Under the pieces are notes generated by a model, which saw only the letters and a list, made by a program, of their open reading frames with translations, had not been told where the DNA came from and made no database searches. DNA of 64,000 nucleotides, taken from the NCBI GenBank assembly GCA_021904315.1, contig CM038925.1:10480501-10544500 (forward strand), read 5' to 3'. Position numbers and translations under genes: made by a program. Position 1 is the stretch's first letter. Each line of letters opens with the position of its first letter. The stretch comes from Sphagnum magellanicum (taxonomy: Eukaryota > Streptophyta > Sphagnopsida > Sphagnales > Sphagnaceae). Below are positions 23,801 through 36,356 of the stretch, piece by piece.

Positions 23801-24540
23801 CAAAGTCTAAATTTAGGTAAGAGTAAGAAAATTGTGAAGCTTTTTGGTGAGTGCAAGAGAATCCATATGGCAAAACTTGGAGATGAACTTTTGACTAGAG
23901 TGGCTTGAGTTCAAAATTACTCCTTGCGTTACACATACAAGCAATTTTTGCAAGTCCCTTATATTTGAGCAAAAAATTAAGTCCTTGTGAACATTGAACA
24001 ATGAGCATAAAACAAGTTGAAAAGTCACATGAGGTAGTTGAACCTTGTCATGGAGACACTACACCCAGTGGTTGCATATGGCCTTGACATGCAATCCACA
24101 CATTAGATGAAAATTCTAACAATGCAAACTCACAAAAGACAATCTAAGACCAAGGAAAGAGAAATCTATCCAAAGGCCAAATTGATCAACAACATGAAAA
24201 TTAGGGGTTGTTTGAAACAAAATCAACTTGTACTTGTCACCTAAAACCTCACCCAGACAACTAGCATAGAAAGCTAGGCATATTTAATGTTGAAATGTTA
24301 AAACTTAACATTAACAAATATTAATACACAATCAAAGTCCAAATTAAAAGCAAAATGGAAGTTTGAAAGTGACAAGATGAGTCAAGCATGCCCAACATTT
24401 ACATATTACAATGTAATGAAAATTAGGGTTTGTGGTTGTGCAAGTTTATCATGGATTACACCATAAATGCAACCACGATGTTTACAAATACCACAAATTT
24501 TAATTTACCTATAATAGCATTGAATCATTATCTAAGACTT
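20870..24540. other. Intergenic
   Basis: AT-rich sequence without a recognisable gene. It contains a hairpin element at 21834-21945 and G/C-richer patches near 23140-23260 that may be decayed insertions. Minus-strand sequence near 20810-20830 (TTTGATATCAGTGC) weakly resembles a retrotransposon primer-binding site, but no LTR pair was found. Confidence 0.45.
21834..21945. mobile_element. Hairpin element related to 13032-13152
   Basis: The left arm (near 21834-21864, GAGCATTCTGCCTC-like) pairs with the right arm (21913-21945; reverse complement CCCTAGAGCATATTCTGCCTC). The arms share the CCCTAGRGCAYATTCTGC core seen in the hairpin at 13032-13152, suggesting one short-element family. Confidence 0.55.
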
Positions 24541-24549
24541 TCTTAGTTC

Positions 24550-27500
24550 AAGCTAAAAGACCCCTCCTTTCTTTCTCATTAGTCCAAGTCAAGGTAACAT
24601 CATCATATTTGAAAATTTGTCAACCATGGAAAAAAGGTTGTGCAAAAATTTGGACCACAAAATCCAAATGTTCACATAGTCTATTAAAAAGTATTCTTTT
24701 CATGAAAGTCAAGGTCAAGAAAGTTCTTTCATCTTTCACAAATCCCATAATTTAAACCATCAACAATTCTGCCACTTTCATGAATTCATTGAGATGGAAA
24801 TCCAACAAAACATTGTTGGTCAACTTCTAAAGCTTGGATAGGCCATTTAAATCCATGGGGTTGGTCCATGACCCATTGGGCATTGGACTTCATTGTGATC
24901 TTGAAAAAATATATAACACTACATGTCCAAAATTTAATCTCTAATTACTATTAGGATCCATGTTTGGCTTGATCCAATTTTCTTAGGATGATAATAAAAC
25001 CTTTTTCAAAACAAATAAATGGACAAGGAAGGAATCCTCACATATTGATTTTAACCAAAATTCCAAATAAACCAAACCTAAAACACCATCACATCTAGCA
25101 TAAAAAATCATCTTTCAAATTCCTCAATAATTTTGTTGCAACCTATTATTTAGAACATTGACTTTGAACATCATCAACAATTTGCTATAATGTGATTCAA
25201 ATCATAGGCACATAGAACACCATTTGAGGACAATGACAATGCACCATGATGGAAGTGCTGAAAATTTGAAAACTCAAGTTCTGCAAACTTATGTTTAAAT
25301 CAGTTGCCCATTCATGCACCACCACATGTGACATCCCAATCAACAAGTTTAGTACCCATGGAACACATCATCCACAGAGGTAGTTTGAGGGTCATTGTGC
25401 CAACAATATAGATCTATTTGGCACAACTTCATAACAAAAACAAAATCACACACAAGACATTGCCATGATTGGGAGAATTTGATTAGTTGATTCAACCTTT
25501 TAAATGTTGGCATGAAGCAAGAAAATCCGAACATTACTTCCAAGTCACAAAACAACTCGACATTATTGCCCATTTGATTATTCACACCAAATTCTTGATG
25601 CATTTTCAAGACCAAGGCTTTGTACTCCCTCAATAGACATAAGCATAGTAAAATACGCCAATTGAAGACTTGTTATTCTTTTGGAAAGTATCCATAAAGT
25701 ATACTTTAATATATTGAATTCATGAATATTATTTTAATCATTGATCAACATGAAGAAGTTCTTTGATTCCATTGCATAATATTAAAGAATCACATGTTTT
25801 ACTATGCATTTAAGTACACTTTTTAAAATGTAAAGTACTAGAAAGTATGCGTCACAATTTTGCAAAATAAAGTTACAAGTGCATGAAAGTAAAACATCAA
25901 TTAAAATTATTATACTTTCAAGTTGATAAAGGCCTAATGTGTATGGATATAGTTTCGACTTTTCATATTATAGTCATAATCTATCAAAGTCTTAATGTAA
26001 AATATTTTGGAAAATTTGAACAATTAGCCAATTTTAAACATACTTTTTATCCACTTTTTTTATATAGATTTTCTTCAAACTTTAGTGTTCAACTTACAAT
26101 AAACTCAATGAAATGTTGGGTGATTGCACCTTAAGGTGGACCAAAAGTGGCACATGTGGTGTCCACAATTTTCTTTTTTCATAATTTCTAATGAAAATAT
26201 TTGATGTTTTGGGAATGTAAATTAGTCCATTTGAAAGTGAGAGGCAAAAAAACCTAAACCCTAAACTTACAAGTTTTCAAATTATGACATGTGCTTCAAT
26301 TTGATCAACTATGGGAAAAGTTAGAAACAAAGACATGGGTTTTATGAAATTTCATAATTGACAAATGTTATGGTAGGTAGTAATGTCACTTTTTACAAAA
26401 CAACATTTATCAAATTTTCCATTCAATAAAATGTGGACTTTTTAAACTATTGGTAATATTGTTGAGCCTTAATAAATTAAAATATTAAATTTGATTGGAA
26501 ACCTTTATTTTAGCATTACAATAGCCTCACAATCATACCATGAAAAAATCAACAATTAAAAACATGTTTATTATGTAATAAAAGTTCATAACAATTTTTA
26601 TGGAATATGACAAGATTTTACATCATTTGAAAAATCCACCTTGTAATGAAATGATAACATTTTATTTTCAATTTTTAAAATTTAATTATTTAAGTGTCAT
26701 AATTTAATCAAATGAGTCCCTTTTAATTTTTTCAATCAAACTTCAACACATATTATACCAAATTTAAAGGTGCCCCCTTAGAAACTGCCCTTGTGACACC
26801 AAAAAATGGATTGTTTAATGTGCAACCAACCTAGTCTATGATTTCAAAATGAAATTTAAATAGGTTTTAATATCTTTTTGAATCTAAATGTCTAAAAGAG
26901 ATTTTTTTAAATTAAATTTTGTTAGGACTATTTTTTTGGCATATTTTATCATGTTTGGACCCCAACACTCCTTTAGTAAGGAGTAGCATTGAAATCCATC
27001 CTATTTTAATGTTCCTAAGAATGTGTTGACCCCATGTTTCCACAATGTTGGCCAATTCAATAAACTCTTGAGTTATTTTTGGGCTACAAAAAAAGTACAC
27101 ATATAAGCTTTGAAACACGTCTTTAATTTCCTCACAATGTTTAGCATATAAGAAAGAGTTTGGATTGTTAGATTCATGCAATGGGTTCAGGCAATGCCCA
27201 CAGATCATGAACAATAGATTTTGATATTTTGACTACATAATCACACCAATTCTTACACCTTAAAACACATTTATGAATGTTATCAACTTGGATGCAATCA
27301 TTTGGGGAGTCAAATTTTGAAACAACACTATGGCATCCACTAGAATTTATTTTAGATTATTTGAAGTGGCTGCATCAACCAATCATTACAAGGATAGTAA
27401 CAATGTGGTTTGTTTCCAATCTTCAACCAAATATGCATGAATGGAAACCCATGATTTGCTAATCACAAGCGATAACTCATCACATGAGAGGGAAATGAAT

Positions 27501-28180
27501 TTGTAAACAACCTCAAAGTTAGATCTTTGTTTTTGTTGATGACCACTTCATACATGTAAGATGCCATCCCCCAACAAATTGGGCTTGACTAATGCATTAT
27601 TGAAACTTAGTATTTGATTTCAAGGAACTACAATAGGCTAGTCATGTTTTTATAGTCAATCATGGATTTTCCTTCATACAACATGTGAAAACAAACAACA
27701 AATTTGACCGATTTTCTTTCCTTTTTTCCAACAACACCATGGCAAACTTGAATAGTAACAATATCCTTCCTAGTTATTACATACAATCATTTGTTCTTGG
27801 CATGAAGGGACCTTTATTTATCTAAAATTCCCTAGTTTTACAAACTTTTGGGATTATGACTAGCACCTTCCTCTTTCAACCATGTCTCCAAAGGCTATCC
27901 AACTTAAGGGCCAATGACTTTTCCTCCTTGTCAATCTTGGCACAAACTTTGCATTTCAATTGATGCATTTTCCCATTTAAACCCACCATTGATTTAACCC
28001 ATGTGGAAAATATTCATTCCAAACACCTTGAAAGTATTTATGTTTGTACTCTTTTCGTTTCCTCTTATTTTCTTTGATAAAAATCCGAAGGTTTGTTTTA
28101 AAAAGAGGTTAATTTTTTTTTCCAAGGTTGAAGTTTGGTGGCTAGAGGATGTTATATCAACACTCATTGACCCCACTTGA
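24550..28180 (-). pseudogene. Decayed hAT-type transposase (ZNF862/C17orf113-like family), interrupted
   Basis: Reading the minus strand from 28180 to about 24550 and allowing many stops and frameshifts, successive blocks of one transposase family appear in the right order: an N-terminal part (about 28180-27480), a VSIHAYLVEDWK-like block (near 27430), HCLNPLHE then DVFQSLYVYFFCSPK (near 27180-27090), ILRNIKIGWISML (near 27010), then after an insertion REYKALVLKM (25630), ELFCDLEVMFG and LIKFSQSWQCLVCDFV (25560-25430), and a C-terminal hAT-dimerisation-like block with VKDERTFLTLTFMK (about 24720). The full span minus the insertion is near 2.3 kb, about the expected ORF length. No active product is possible. 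Family recognition is from memory of conserved blocks; terminal repeats of the element were not located. Confidence 0.75.
25634..26962. mobile_element. 1.3-kb insertion nested in the hAT transposase ORF
   Basis: The transposase frame breaks after codons for GVL (26963 side) and resumes with REYKALV (25633 side), leaving 1329 bp of foreign AT-rich DNA. TTG (CAA on the plus strand) is found at both junctions and may be a 3-bp target duplication. The ends carry imperfect inverted repeats: CATAGTAAAATACGCCAA on the left, and CATGATAAAATATGCCAA as the reverse complement of the right. No transposase was recognised inside, so it is probably non-autonomous. Confidence 0.6.
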
Positions 28181-31120
28181 GAAAAAAATTGTTGCCTACA
28201 ACCAACAAGTTATAATTTCTAGGTACAACACACAATTCACAATGAATGCCATAGAAAATGGGTAAAAAGAAATGGGTTAAAAGTTAGAAACAACTTACAA
28301 ATGAGAATGAAAATTTATTGAAATTACAACTTGTAAGATCACCTTACTAACAACATTGCAAAAAAAATCTCACCTTCGTTAGATCAAACTTCAAAGCTTG
28401 TGTGAAGTTATACACAAATCAAATTGTTCAACTACACAACCACATCAAGACAAATGGATTACAACTAGCTTGAAAACTTTTGTTATTGGACATAACTTAT
28501 GCACTAGAATTACATACTACTAGTGATTTTGACAAAAAGTGCAAAGGTGGCGATGGTGAAAGGTCACCTTCTAAACACAACATGAAACAATAATAAACAT
28601 CATGGGTGTTGAAATAGTTTTGGTGAATGAACTAGCAATCATTTAAGGTTATGGCAATTTTGGAAAACAAGGTTGTGTTAATTGGCAACTAGGGTTCTTG
28701 AGAACTTGTTGCATTCAACAATAGGGTTTAAGGTTTAACAAGTTTTTTTTTTATGAAGAAGACAAGGCACACACGTGCTTTTAAATGCTTTTGCCAAAAT
28801 AAACCCCCCCTTTTCAACCTTAGGGGTAGAAAGCCTTGATTCATGATCAAGGTCAAAATTTGCCAATATTTCACCATTAAAAAACATGTTGATTTGCACA
28901 CTTTGACAAAATTTTCACTATAACCATGTGGGGGAAATTTTTTAGATTAATCCAATGTCATATAATGTCCATTTTTTAGGAATTATTATTAAATATAATC
29001 CATATATGGGTGCAATCATAATCAAATGAACCAATGGTGACAAATGATTCAACCACAAATGGGTTTTTTTTTAACATTCTAGATTTTTCATAGAAATGAT
29101 TTTTTGAAATATTTTTCTTGCAACATGTTTTTAAAAATATTTACAATTCCCCCAATAAATTATATCACTTGTGTTAAAGTTTTTTGAATAAACATGAATT
29201 TTCTGAAATGTACAAATTTTGCCAAATTTTACATTCCGTTTTGAAAAATGATCAAAATTTCAAATCATGCAAAAATATGATAATTAATTTAAGCTTTAGC
29301 TTTTTTTCTATCATAAGCCATAACTTTGTTCATATGCCATATACATTATAACCCATTTACAACTAGCAAACAACTTTTGAAATTTAAACTTTTTAAAATT
29401 ATATTTTAAATTTTTAAAAATTTCAAGTACCAATTTTTAAAAATTATGAGTGTTTTTTCATATGTGAATGGTAGGTTATCATCATTTCAAAAAAATTCCC
29501 ATTAAATTTTTTTATTAAAAAATTCCTTAATTTAATGTTTTACAAAACTGATTTTGGGGTGTTGAAGTTCAAAAGTTCTATACTAAAGCCAAATTCAATT
29601 TATTAAATTAATTTTTTTTGGAATTCTTCAACACTTATATAAATCATTTAACACAAATTTCCTTGATCAAAATGACATTAAACTGGCATTACATAAATAT
29701 GTTTGAAAAAATTGATAATTTTTCAATTATTTGACATGGTTTTTGGCTTGTTTAATTGTGATAACATTCATATTTTTTAGAATATCCAATTATTATGATG
29801 CCACTAACATTAAATCTTGCTTCCATTATTTATAGTACCTATGATTTATACATGGTAAAGAAAAATTAAAAATTAAAAAAAAATATTTTAAAACATTCAC
29901 AATGGAAGATAATGTATTGTATTATATTTTGGTGGTTTTGTGACAAATTTTGGGAACCCAATGGGGGCTTTGAAATTCCTATTAAAATTTTAAAAATGGG
30001 TTAATAGAGTTGATGGAACCAATTCCTTTTAAATGGTGTCCAACAATTTGGACATCATCTAAAATAGTCCAAGTAGGCTAATTAAAAGATGGTGTCCACT
30101 AGCTTGAACTAAACCCCAAGTAGTCCAAGTTGAAAAATCCAGGTGAATGTGTTTGAAAACATGAATTCTCAACTTTTCTTGCAATTTGTGTCATATGTAG
30201 TCATGTTGCATTATTTTAGCACATCATTTGGGAAGCAACTTATTATTTATTCTTGCAAATGACAACATTTGTTTTGACGCACTCCTAAACTCCTTGATTG
30301 ATTCAACTATGAGTCCAAAGGTGAAAATGGCATAAGAAGGAATTAGGGTACGTTTCTTAGTTCGCAACACTTTGGTGGTAAGAGGAGCGTGTTCGAGCTC
30401 TGAAATGGGGACAAGGACAAGTGATAAACGATTCAATTATTTACATGGATTTGCACAAACCAAACAACAAGTTGGTTAATGCATAATTAGAGCACTTTTG
30501 GTGCACGGATGAGCCACGAACATACACAAATTCACAAGACTCACCATGGCCCAAACTTGGGGGAAGCCACCACCTTTGTTATAGCCCTCATCGAAAGCTT
30601 TCCAACGATGTGTGTCGTGCCACCTGCATGCAAGTAAATCAGGGTAATTCCCGACTTTTAGTGTTTGGGAGTCAAATTGGCACTTTGATTCCCGACCTTT
30701 CTTTTGGCCATAACTTTTGTTTTAAGTACTCAAATGGGTCATGCGAATTCATTTTAGACATTTATGTTTCAAAAAAATTTCAATAGTATAAGGGACTTTT
30801 CAATTTAATGAGTTTTGACCCTTGAAATTGCTTTTTGAAGATTTGGAAGTCCATTTCCTATCCAATTCCCAAAGTGGGAGCCCATTTGAGAGTGTGTGGG
30901 TTCATTCTTTCACACCTTCCTACACTCCTGGGAAAATAAAATGTGACTCTCGAGCTTCACTTTTGGCCCGCACCTTTGCAAGCTCTTATCTTGGTTGCGA
31001 ACCCAAGGCTAGGGTCGCAACATGTTTGATGATGTTTTACCATATATTCAACACCATCTAACCATGGGGATTATTGTGACATCATTTTGGTTAAAATAGG
31101 TTTATATAGATAATGATGGA
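28181..31120. other. Intergenic, very AT-rich
   Basis: No coding match. The section 28.9-29.9 kb is dominated by A/T homopolymer stretches. A GC-richer patch at about 30480-31020 could be a decayed insertion but shows no recognisable ends. Confidence 0.45.
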
Positions 31121-31129
31121 TGTGTTATC

Positions 31130-31810
31130 ATCTTGGAATCTACAATAGAACAATGTTCTTTTAGTAATTCTTATAGGACTAGTTCATCTCACCCTAATAT
31201 TGTTCCCTCATTTTGTTATGCTACTAATGATTGTAGTTGTTCCATCACTATGGAATTGATGAACAAGGATCTTGATGATTTGATGTAAAGAAAACCCCTT
31301 GATGCCCCCATTTGGAGCATTTGATATCATGTTACAAATAATAGACTTTGTATGCATTGTACTTGCATCAAAATAGGGCAGTGTTTCATAGAGATTTGAA
31401 ATTAATCAACATTCTTGTCAAGTGCCATGAACATGTGTGTACAAAGTGGTTGATTTTGGGTTCTCCAAAATTAACGAATAAACTCGCACTTATTCCTACT
31501 AAACCATTAATCAAGTACTATTCAATGAATGGCTCCATAGTGTTTTGGTGATTTAGAAGATCAAAATCATGGGAAGTTAGACAAATCCTTGCAATGTCAC
31601 TTCATAGTTGACAAATTTATAGCTTCAAGATGGTGTGTTATGAAATTTTGATTGGATGTATTCCTTTGCATGGGATTGATTCAATGATGGTTTTTCAAAA
31701 GTTGATAAAAAATGGTTTATAGCCAATTATACTTGATTGATGCTTTGAATGGTTGTCCATTTTGATTCGAAGTTGTTACCATTTTAATCCTTTCAATGAC
31801 CTTTATTCAT
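31130..31810 (+). pseudogene. Protein kinase domain pseudogene
   Basis: Broken plus-strand frames show kinase subdomains in order: HPNIVPSFCYA (near 31190) and SIMMELMNKDLDDLM (near 31240), a catalytic loop HRDLKLINILV (HRD at 31387-31395), the place of the DFG segment (now LILGS), TKPLIKYY (near 31500), then SFKMVCYEILIGCIP (near 31640) and EWLSILIRSCYHFNP (near 31750-31795), the EWxxLIxxCWxxNP region of subdomain XI. Several stops and the lost DFG rule out activity. The ATP-binding N-lobe start is not recognisable. There are no visible introns, but a retrocopy origin cannot be proved. Confidence 0.7.
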
Positions 31811-32544
31811 TAACGTTTGTGAGGTAGTTGAGGCATATTATGTGTTCACTCATGCTAGAATTTGCATTTATGAACCTTGATTATCCTTGGCAATAGGAAT
31901 AGCTTTGTTTTATGTTGAATGGTATAAATATTATGATTCAAACAACTTGAATTTAGTCACAAATTTATTATAGGAGGAAAAAACATAGACTAGTTTAGAG
32001 AACAAAACAAAACTTGATTATAAATATAAGAGGAGAGAATGTGACACATGCGCTACAAAGGTTGATGGTTTGGGAAAAAGTGATGCAATGATGAGAAATG
32101 CAATATTATAATTGGCAAAGAAACAAGTTTCATTGATTGTTGATGGGATGATGAGACATTATAAGCTCTTGTAGTAGTCCAACAAAGAGCTCCACATAGT
32201 GGTAGAAGGTTGATAATTTAGAATGTGGTCGAATATCAAGAAAATCATTGATGAAATTTGTAAAGATATTGGGTGCAATGATTGTCAATATTGATGAAGA
32301 TAATGTGAAGCTCATACATGACACCAATAGAAAGTCTCAACTGATGCCAAAAGGTTTCAAACAAGTCATTGATTTGGTTTATTTGTATTAAATTTTGGAA
32401 GACTAGTCAAACCTTTAGACTTGACAATTTACATGTTTCTAGGGATGTTGTAATTGGTCAAAAGTTTTATTTTTTGAAATAGTTACAAGTTTGTTGTAGA
32501 CAAACAAGAAAGATATGTTAAAGTAATGAGTAGTTATGGATGGT

Positions 32545-33190
32545 GGGCAAACCTGTCCTTGCGTGATACAATTAGGAACCAACTCAAGGAATTATTTAAG
32601 GAACCAAAAGTGGTCAAATCATTTTCCTAGGGCCTTTCCTTTAAATGTTTTCATAACTATAATTTTTTTTCGCATGTTTATCCATTGCATGACCTAATAT
32701 ATGGCTTGGAGTTTATTTTGGAATAAAAAAATGAAAATTGTTAAAATTTTGTATTCCTAATAGAGAAGGCCTTTCAAAAAAATCAATAGCCTTAACTTTG
32801 GAAATTCATAATTAAACTATACTTACTCAATTAATTTTTTAAATAAAAAATCAAATGTAAAATGACTTCAAAATTATCTTAGGAATTTTTTTTAAAAGAA
32901 AATTTTAAAATCATGTTTCAAATTTGTGTTCTTGATTCAAAAAATTCAAGGGAAAAAACTAGTGCTACATTCTTGAATTTTTTTCTAAATGCAATGTTTA
33001 GGAACATCAAAATATACAATATTCTTGATATTATTGAAATTTCAAAATCTATGAAACCTAATAAATCTACTCATTAAAAAAATTATGAAATATTTACATA
33101 AGTGTTTTCTATGCTTTTTTAAAGTTCAATGAATTCAAAAAAATCAAGGTGTAACATTCCTAATGGTACCACCTAAGGATGGGTTTGCCC
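32545..33190 (-). mobile_element. 646-bp TIR element, copy 1 (non-autonomous)
   Basis: The left end reads GGGCAAACCTGTCCTTGCGT and the right end, reverse-complemented, GGGCAAACCCATCCTTAGGT, both continuing into a GGTACCATTA-like block: TIRs of about 30 bp. The reverse complement of the whole element aligns over its length with 52485-53125, sharing for example TTTATTAGGTTTCATAGATT and ATTTCAATAATATCAAGAAT. No ORF. The target duplication is unclear. Superfamily unassigned. Confidence 0.85.
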
Positions 33191-33281
33191 TTGTGTTTGA
33201 ACATTAAAAAACCATCATCATATCAATAGGACAATCTCTACATTACATGCCTTTAGCATAACTCACCACATAAGGGACTGG

Positions 33282-36200
33282 CTATTGGTTGGTCAACACT
33301 TTCTCACCTTTAAAGCCTGTTGACATTGTGTTCTGTATGGGAGAAGGGTAGGTCTTGAGGCCCTTCCAGGTTTGGAGGTTGTGCCCAAGTTCCCAGCCAC
33401 CAAGAATATACAGAGAGAAGGGTAGGTCTTGATGCTCTCTCTGGTTTTGAGGTTGCGCCCAAGTTCCCAGGCACCAACAATATACAGAGAGAAGGGTAGG
33501 TCTTGATGCCCTCTCTGGTTTGGAGTTCATGCCCAAGTTCACATGCACCAAGAACCTCTGAAAGGGTTGAAAGCCCACCCTTCTTCTTTGTAGAAACTGG
33601 TGATTCCTTTTTCTTTTCACCATTTCTTTGTGTGATGAGTAATTGAACAAGAGTTGTTTTCTCTTGAAGCTTACAATTTGTCTTATGAGGTGGAAGATTC
33701 CAGAAAATATATTGTCTGACAATGGATGGCAAATAACAAAGGGAAAATAATCCCAGGTCTTTGCATTTTCACAACACGAGTAGCCCATTATTGAAAGAAT
33801 GCTGGCGAAAAATTGGAAGGAAAATGCATTGGAATATACAATCACAATGTATGTCATTGTAGTACTTTACAAATTTCCTCCATGCCAGGTTCAAGAATGA
33901 TAAGGTAGTTAACCTGGCAACAGACAGAAGTGACTACACTTACCCATGACTTCTGGCCTGCCTAGTACTGTTGCACACTACACAAGTTGCACCTCAAGGC
34001 CTAGAAGTTGGTGCACACAAAAAACCCCATGATATCAAACTTGATGAAGCAAAGCTATGGTTCTGCATGTGCAGACATACAAACAAACCACTGGATTTGG
34101 ATTATGTTTTCTACGATCTTAACACAACCCAAGAGCTATGGCATTAAGTGCCACAGAGGGGCCATCGGTGCTACATACTGAAACCAGTGAAAATATGACA
34201 AAGTGCATGTCTTCCATCTTTACCATCTCAAGCTCAAAAATGTCCTGGTTTGATGCCATGTCCACAAATGCCACCAATTCCAGGGAACCCTTCCACTCCA
34301 CCTGCTCTCAGGTTGATCACCACAACAACAAATTTTATTCAAATCTGTGAAGATTCTACGGACCAAGGACCTTTAGTGTAAGATCATAGATCATTCAGGA
34401 CATGGTAGATTACTCAAAGCCTGCTTAGATCAGGTGGGGATGCATTCTCCTCTCAGTGAGAAAAAAATCCATCTGATTTCAAACCAATCTAATTTGCAGA
34501 TACAAGAGATTTCATGTCCACCCAAAGGGATGGACAGGTAATCTCTAATGGATGTCCAACCACCCTAATTATTGGTTTAAGAGTTAATAGCAGACCTGTT
34601 TATGCTGAATGAACACAAGTTTACATCCTACAAAGCAATATTTCAGTTATTAGATTGCTACAGGATCACTGAACAAAAATTTGGGTCATTTGCAACCTTG
34701 CATTCCTGCCTGCCTAAGGAATCTGCAGCTTTTAGCATGTACATTGAGACACTTCACCCTGCCAATAAATCAATCTATCAATTGAATTGGGCAATGCAGT
34801 TCAGGGTCTAAACCTGTCACTTGCTCATATGTGCCTCCATCTTCAAGGGACAATGGAATCATTTTCATCTGCAAAAAACACCTTACATACTTGGCTACAA
34901 GTACTGCCACCCTATTCCACTTTTGATGAAACAAAAACCACAGGAAAGTTGCATTCTGTGAAGAAATTGGAGATGGATAATCAAAGCAACTCACCAAGAA
35001 GGCAACCCATTGAAGCATTCAGTGAGATTGCAATGCAGTAGAGAAAGTAAAGAAGAGTGTGCACAAGACAGTATGCAAAGAGAGAGAGAGAGTTAGAAGC
35101 AGGAGCTTAAGGTCTCAAGGTCTTGTTTCAGATCTCAAATACAGACAAAGCAACATGGACACACAGCCTCCTCAATAAAAGACAATGGTACTAATTGGAA
35201 AAGGTTTTTTGATGGGGTTCTATCTGAAGCAAGAACTAATTTGTTGTTAGTAAGGTGCCAATGAATTTTATGTCTTAGGTTAAGAGGAGCAAAGTTGTTA
35301 CCCATTTAACAAAAGACCAAGATTAACCATGGAATACTTGCAACAAATACCAAGGTCTAGTGATCTTGCATGGGTGGAAGACAAAAAACTAGTTTGCTGT
35401 AAGATCCCTACACAACTGAATTCTTAACACATTATTGCAGTTAATGAAGTTATCCACAAAGTCCCTGAAACCTGGGATCAGTAGTCCCAGTTTTGCCAAA
35501 AATGAGGATGAAGTCACGGGTGAGGATAAAGAAGTACCCACAATAAGTTGTGGAAACTCTTCCCACTGAAACTGGTCATAACAGGAGTTTCACTCCCAAT
35601 TTTAGATTTGTTCTTACAAACACTTTAGGACTTTAATTATAAACCGACTGGACTTCAAAGACCAACTCCAGAGAAATTGGGTTGTCTTTGAGATTACTGC
35701 TTTTATAGCACAATGCACTGTTAAGACTCTTGACCTCATCAACAAAACTCAAAGAAGTCATAGCATCATCTCATTCTGAACAAGAGTGCCACATCATATT
35801 GATAAAAACCTACACCTTGTGAAACACAGTTCAGGGAGTTGGAATGTACCTTGCTGATAAATGTGACCTTTTCAAAATATGGGCATTCCATTCGCACTTT
35901 CCATTCAGCAGCTCTGATTCTTGTCCAGCAATGCAACACCAAGAACTTAGCAGCACACAAGTCATCACTGATCATTAATATCTTACTCAAATGAATTTTA
36001 CTGTGGAATATGCCCTGCAAGATGTGAAATCTTCTGGACATATTTCTCAAATTTCTTAAGCTTCTGACAGCCCCCTGCAAGATCAATTTCTCCTGATACA
36101 CAGATTAAAGATCTGAGCACAGGATCACACTACCAAAAAAAAAGAAGTTACTTCTTGTCCTACAGAACACATGTTCCAGAATCAGATCGAATGCTCAAGT

Positions 36201-36350
36201 TTGTCAGAAATCAACTCAAGGGGATACCCAAGGTGCAGTACCAGCTACATTTGAAGAGAAACAAAAACTATGTCCTGTTCAAAATCTTAAACACTATCCA
36301 CACTCAAAGCTCTTACTGAGTGCAAAAGAGGACGTAAATCAGCAGCAAGA
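33282..36350. other. Intergenic and 3' side of the RBM25 gene
   Basis: Moderate-GC non-coding sequence. It holds a 74-bp tandem repeat and a short (GA)n run near 35082. The part from about 35.9 to 36.35 kb may include the RBM25 3' UTR. Long frames here (33282-33857 minus, 35766-36101 minus) match no known family; the first is created by the tandem repeat. Confidence 0.45.
33341..33560. repeat. 74-bp tandem repeat, three copies
   Basis: GAGAAGGGTAGGTCTTGA starts at 33341, 33415 and 33489, exactly 74 bp apart. Each copy continues with a TCTGGTTT block and GCCCAAGTTC. Because 74 is not a multiple of 3, successive copies are read in different frames, yet one minus-strand frame stays open across all three. 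Confidence 0.92.
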
Positions 36351-36356
36351 AAGAAC

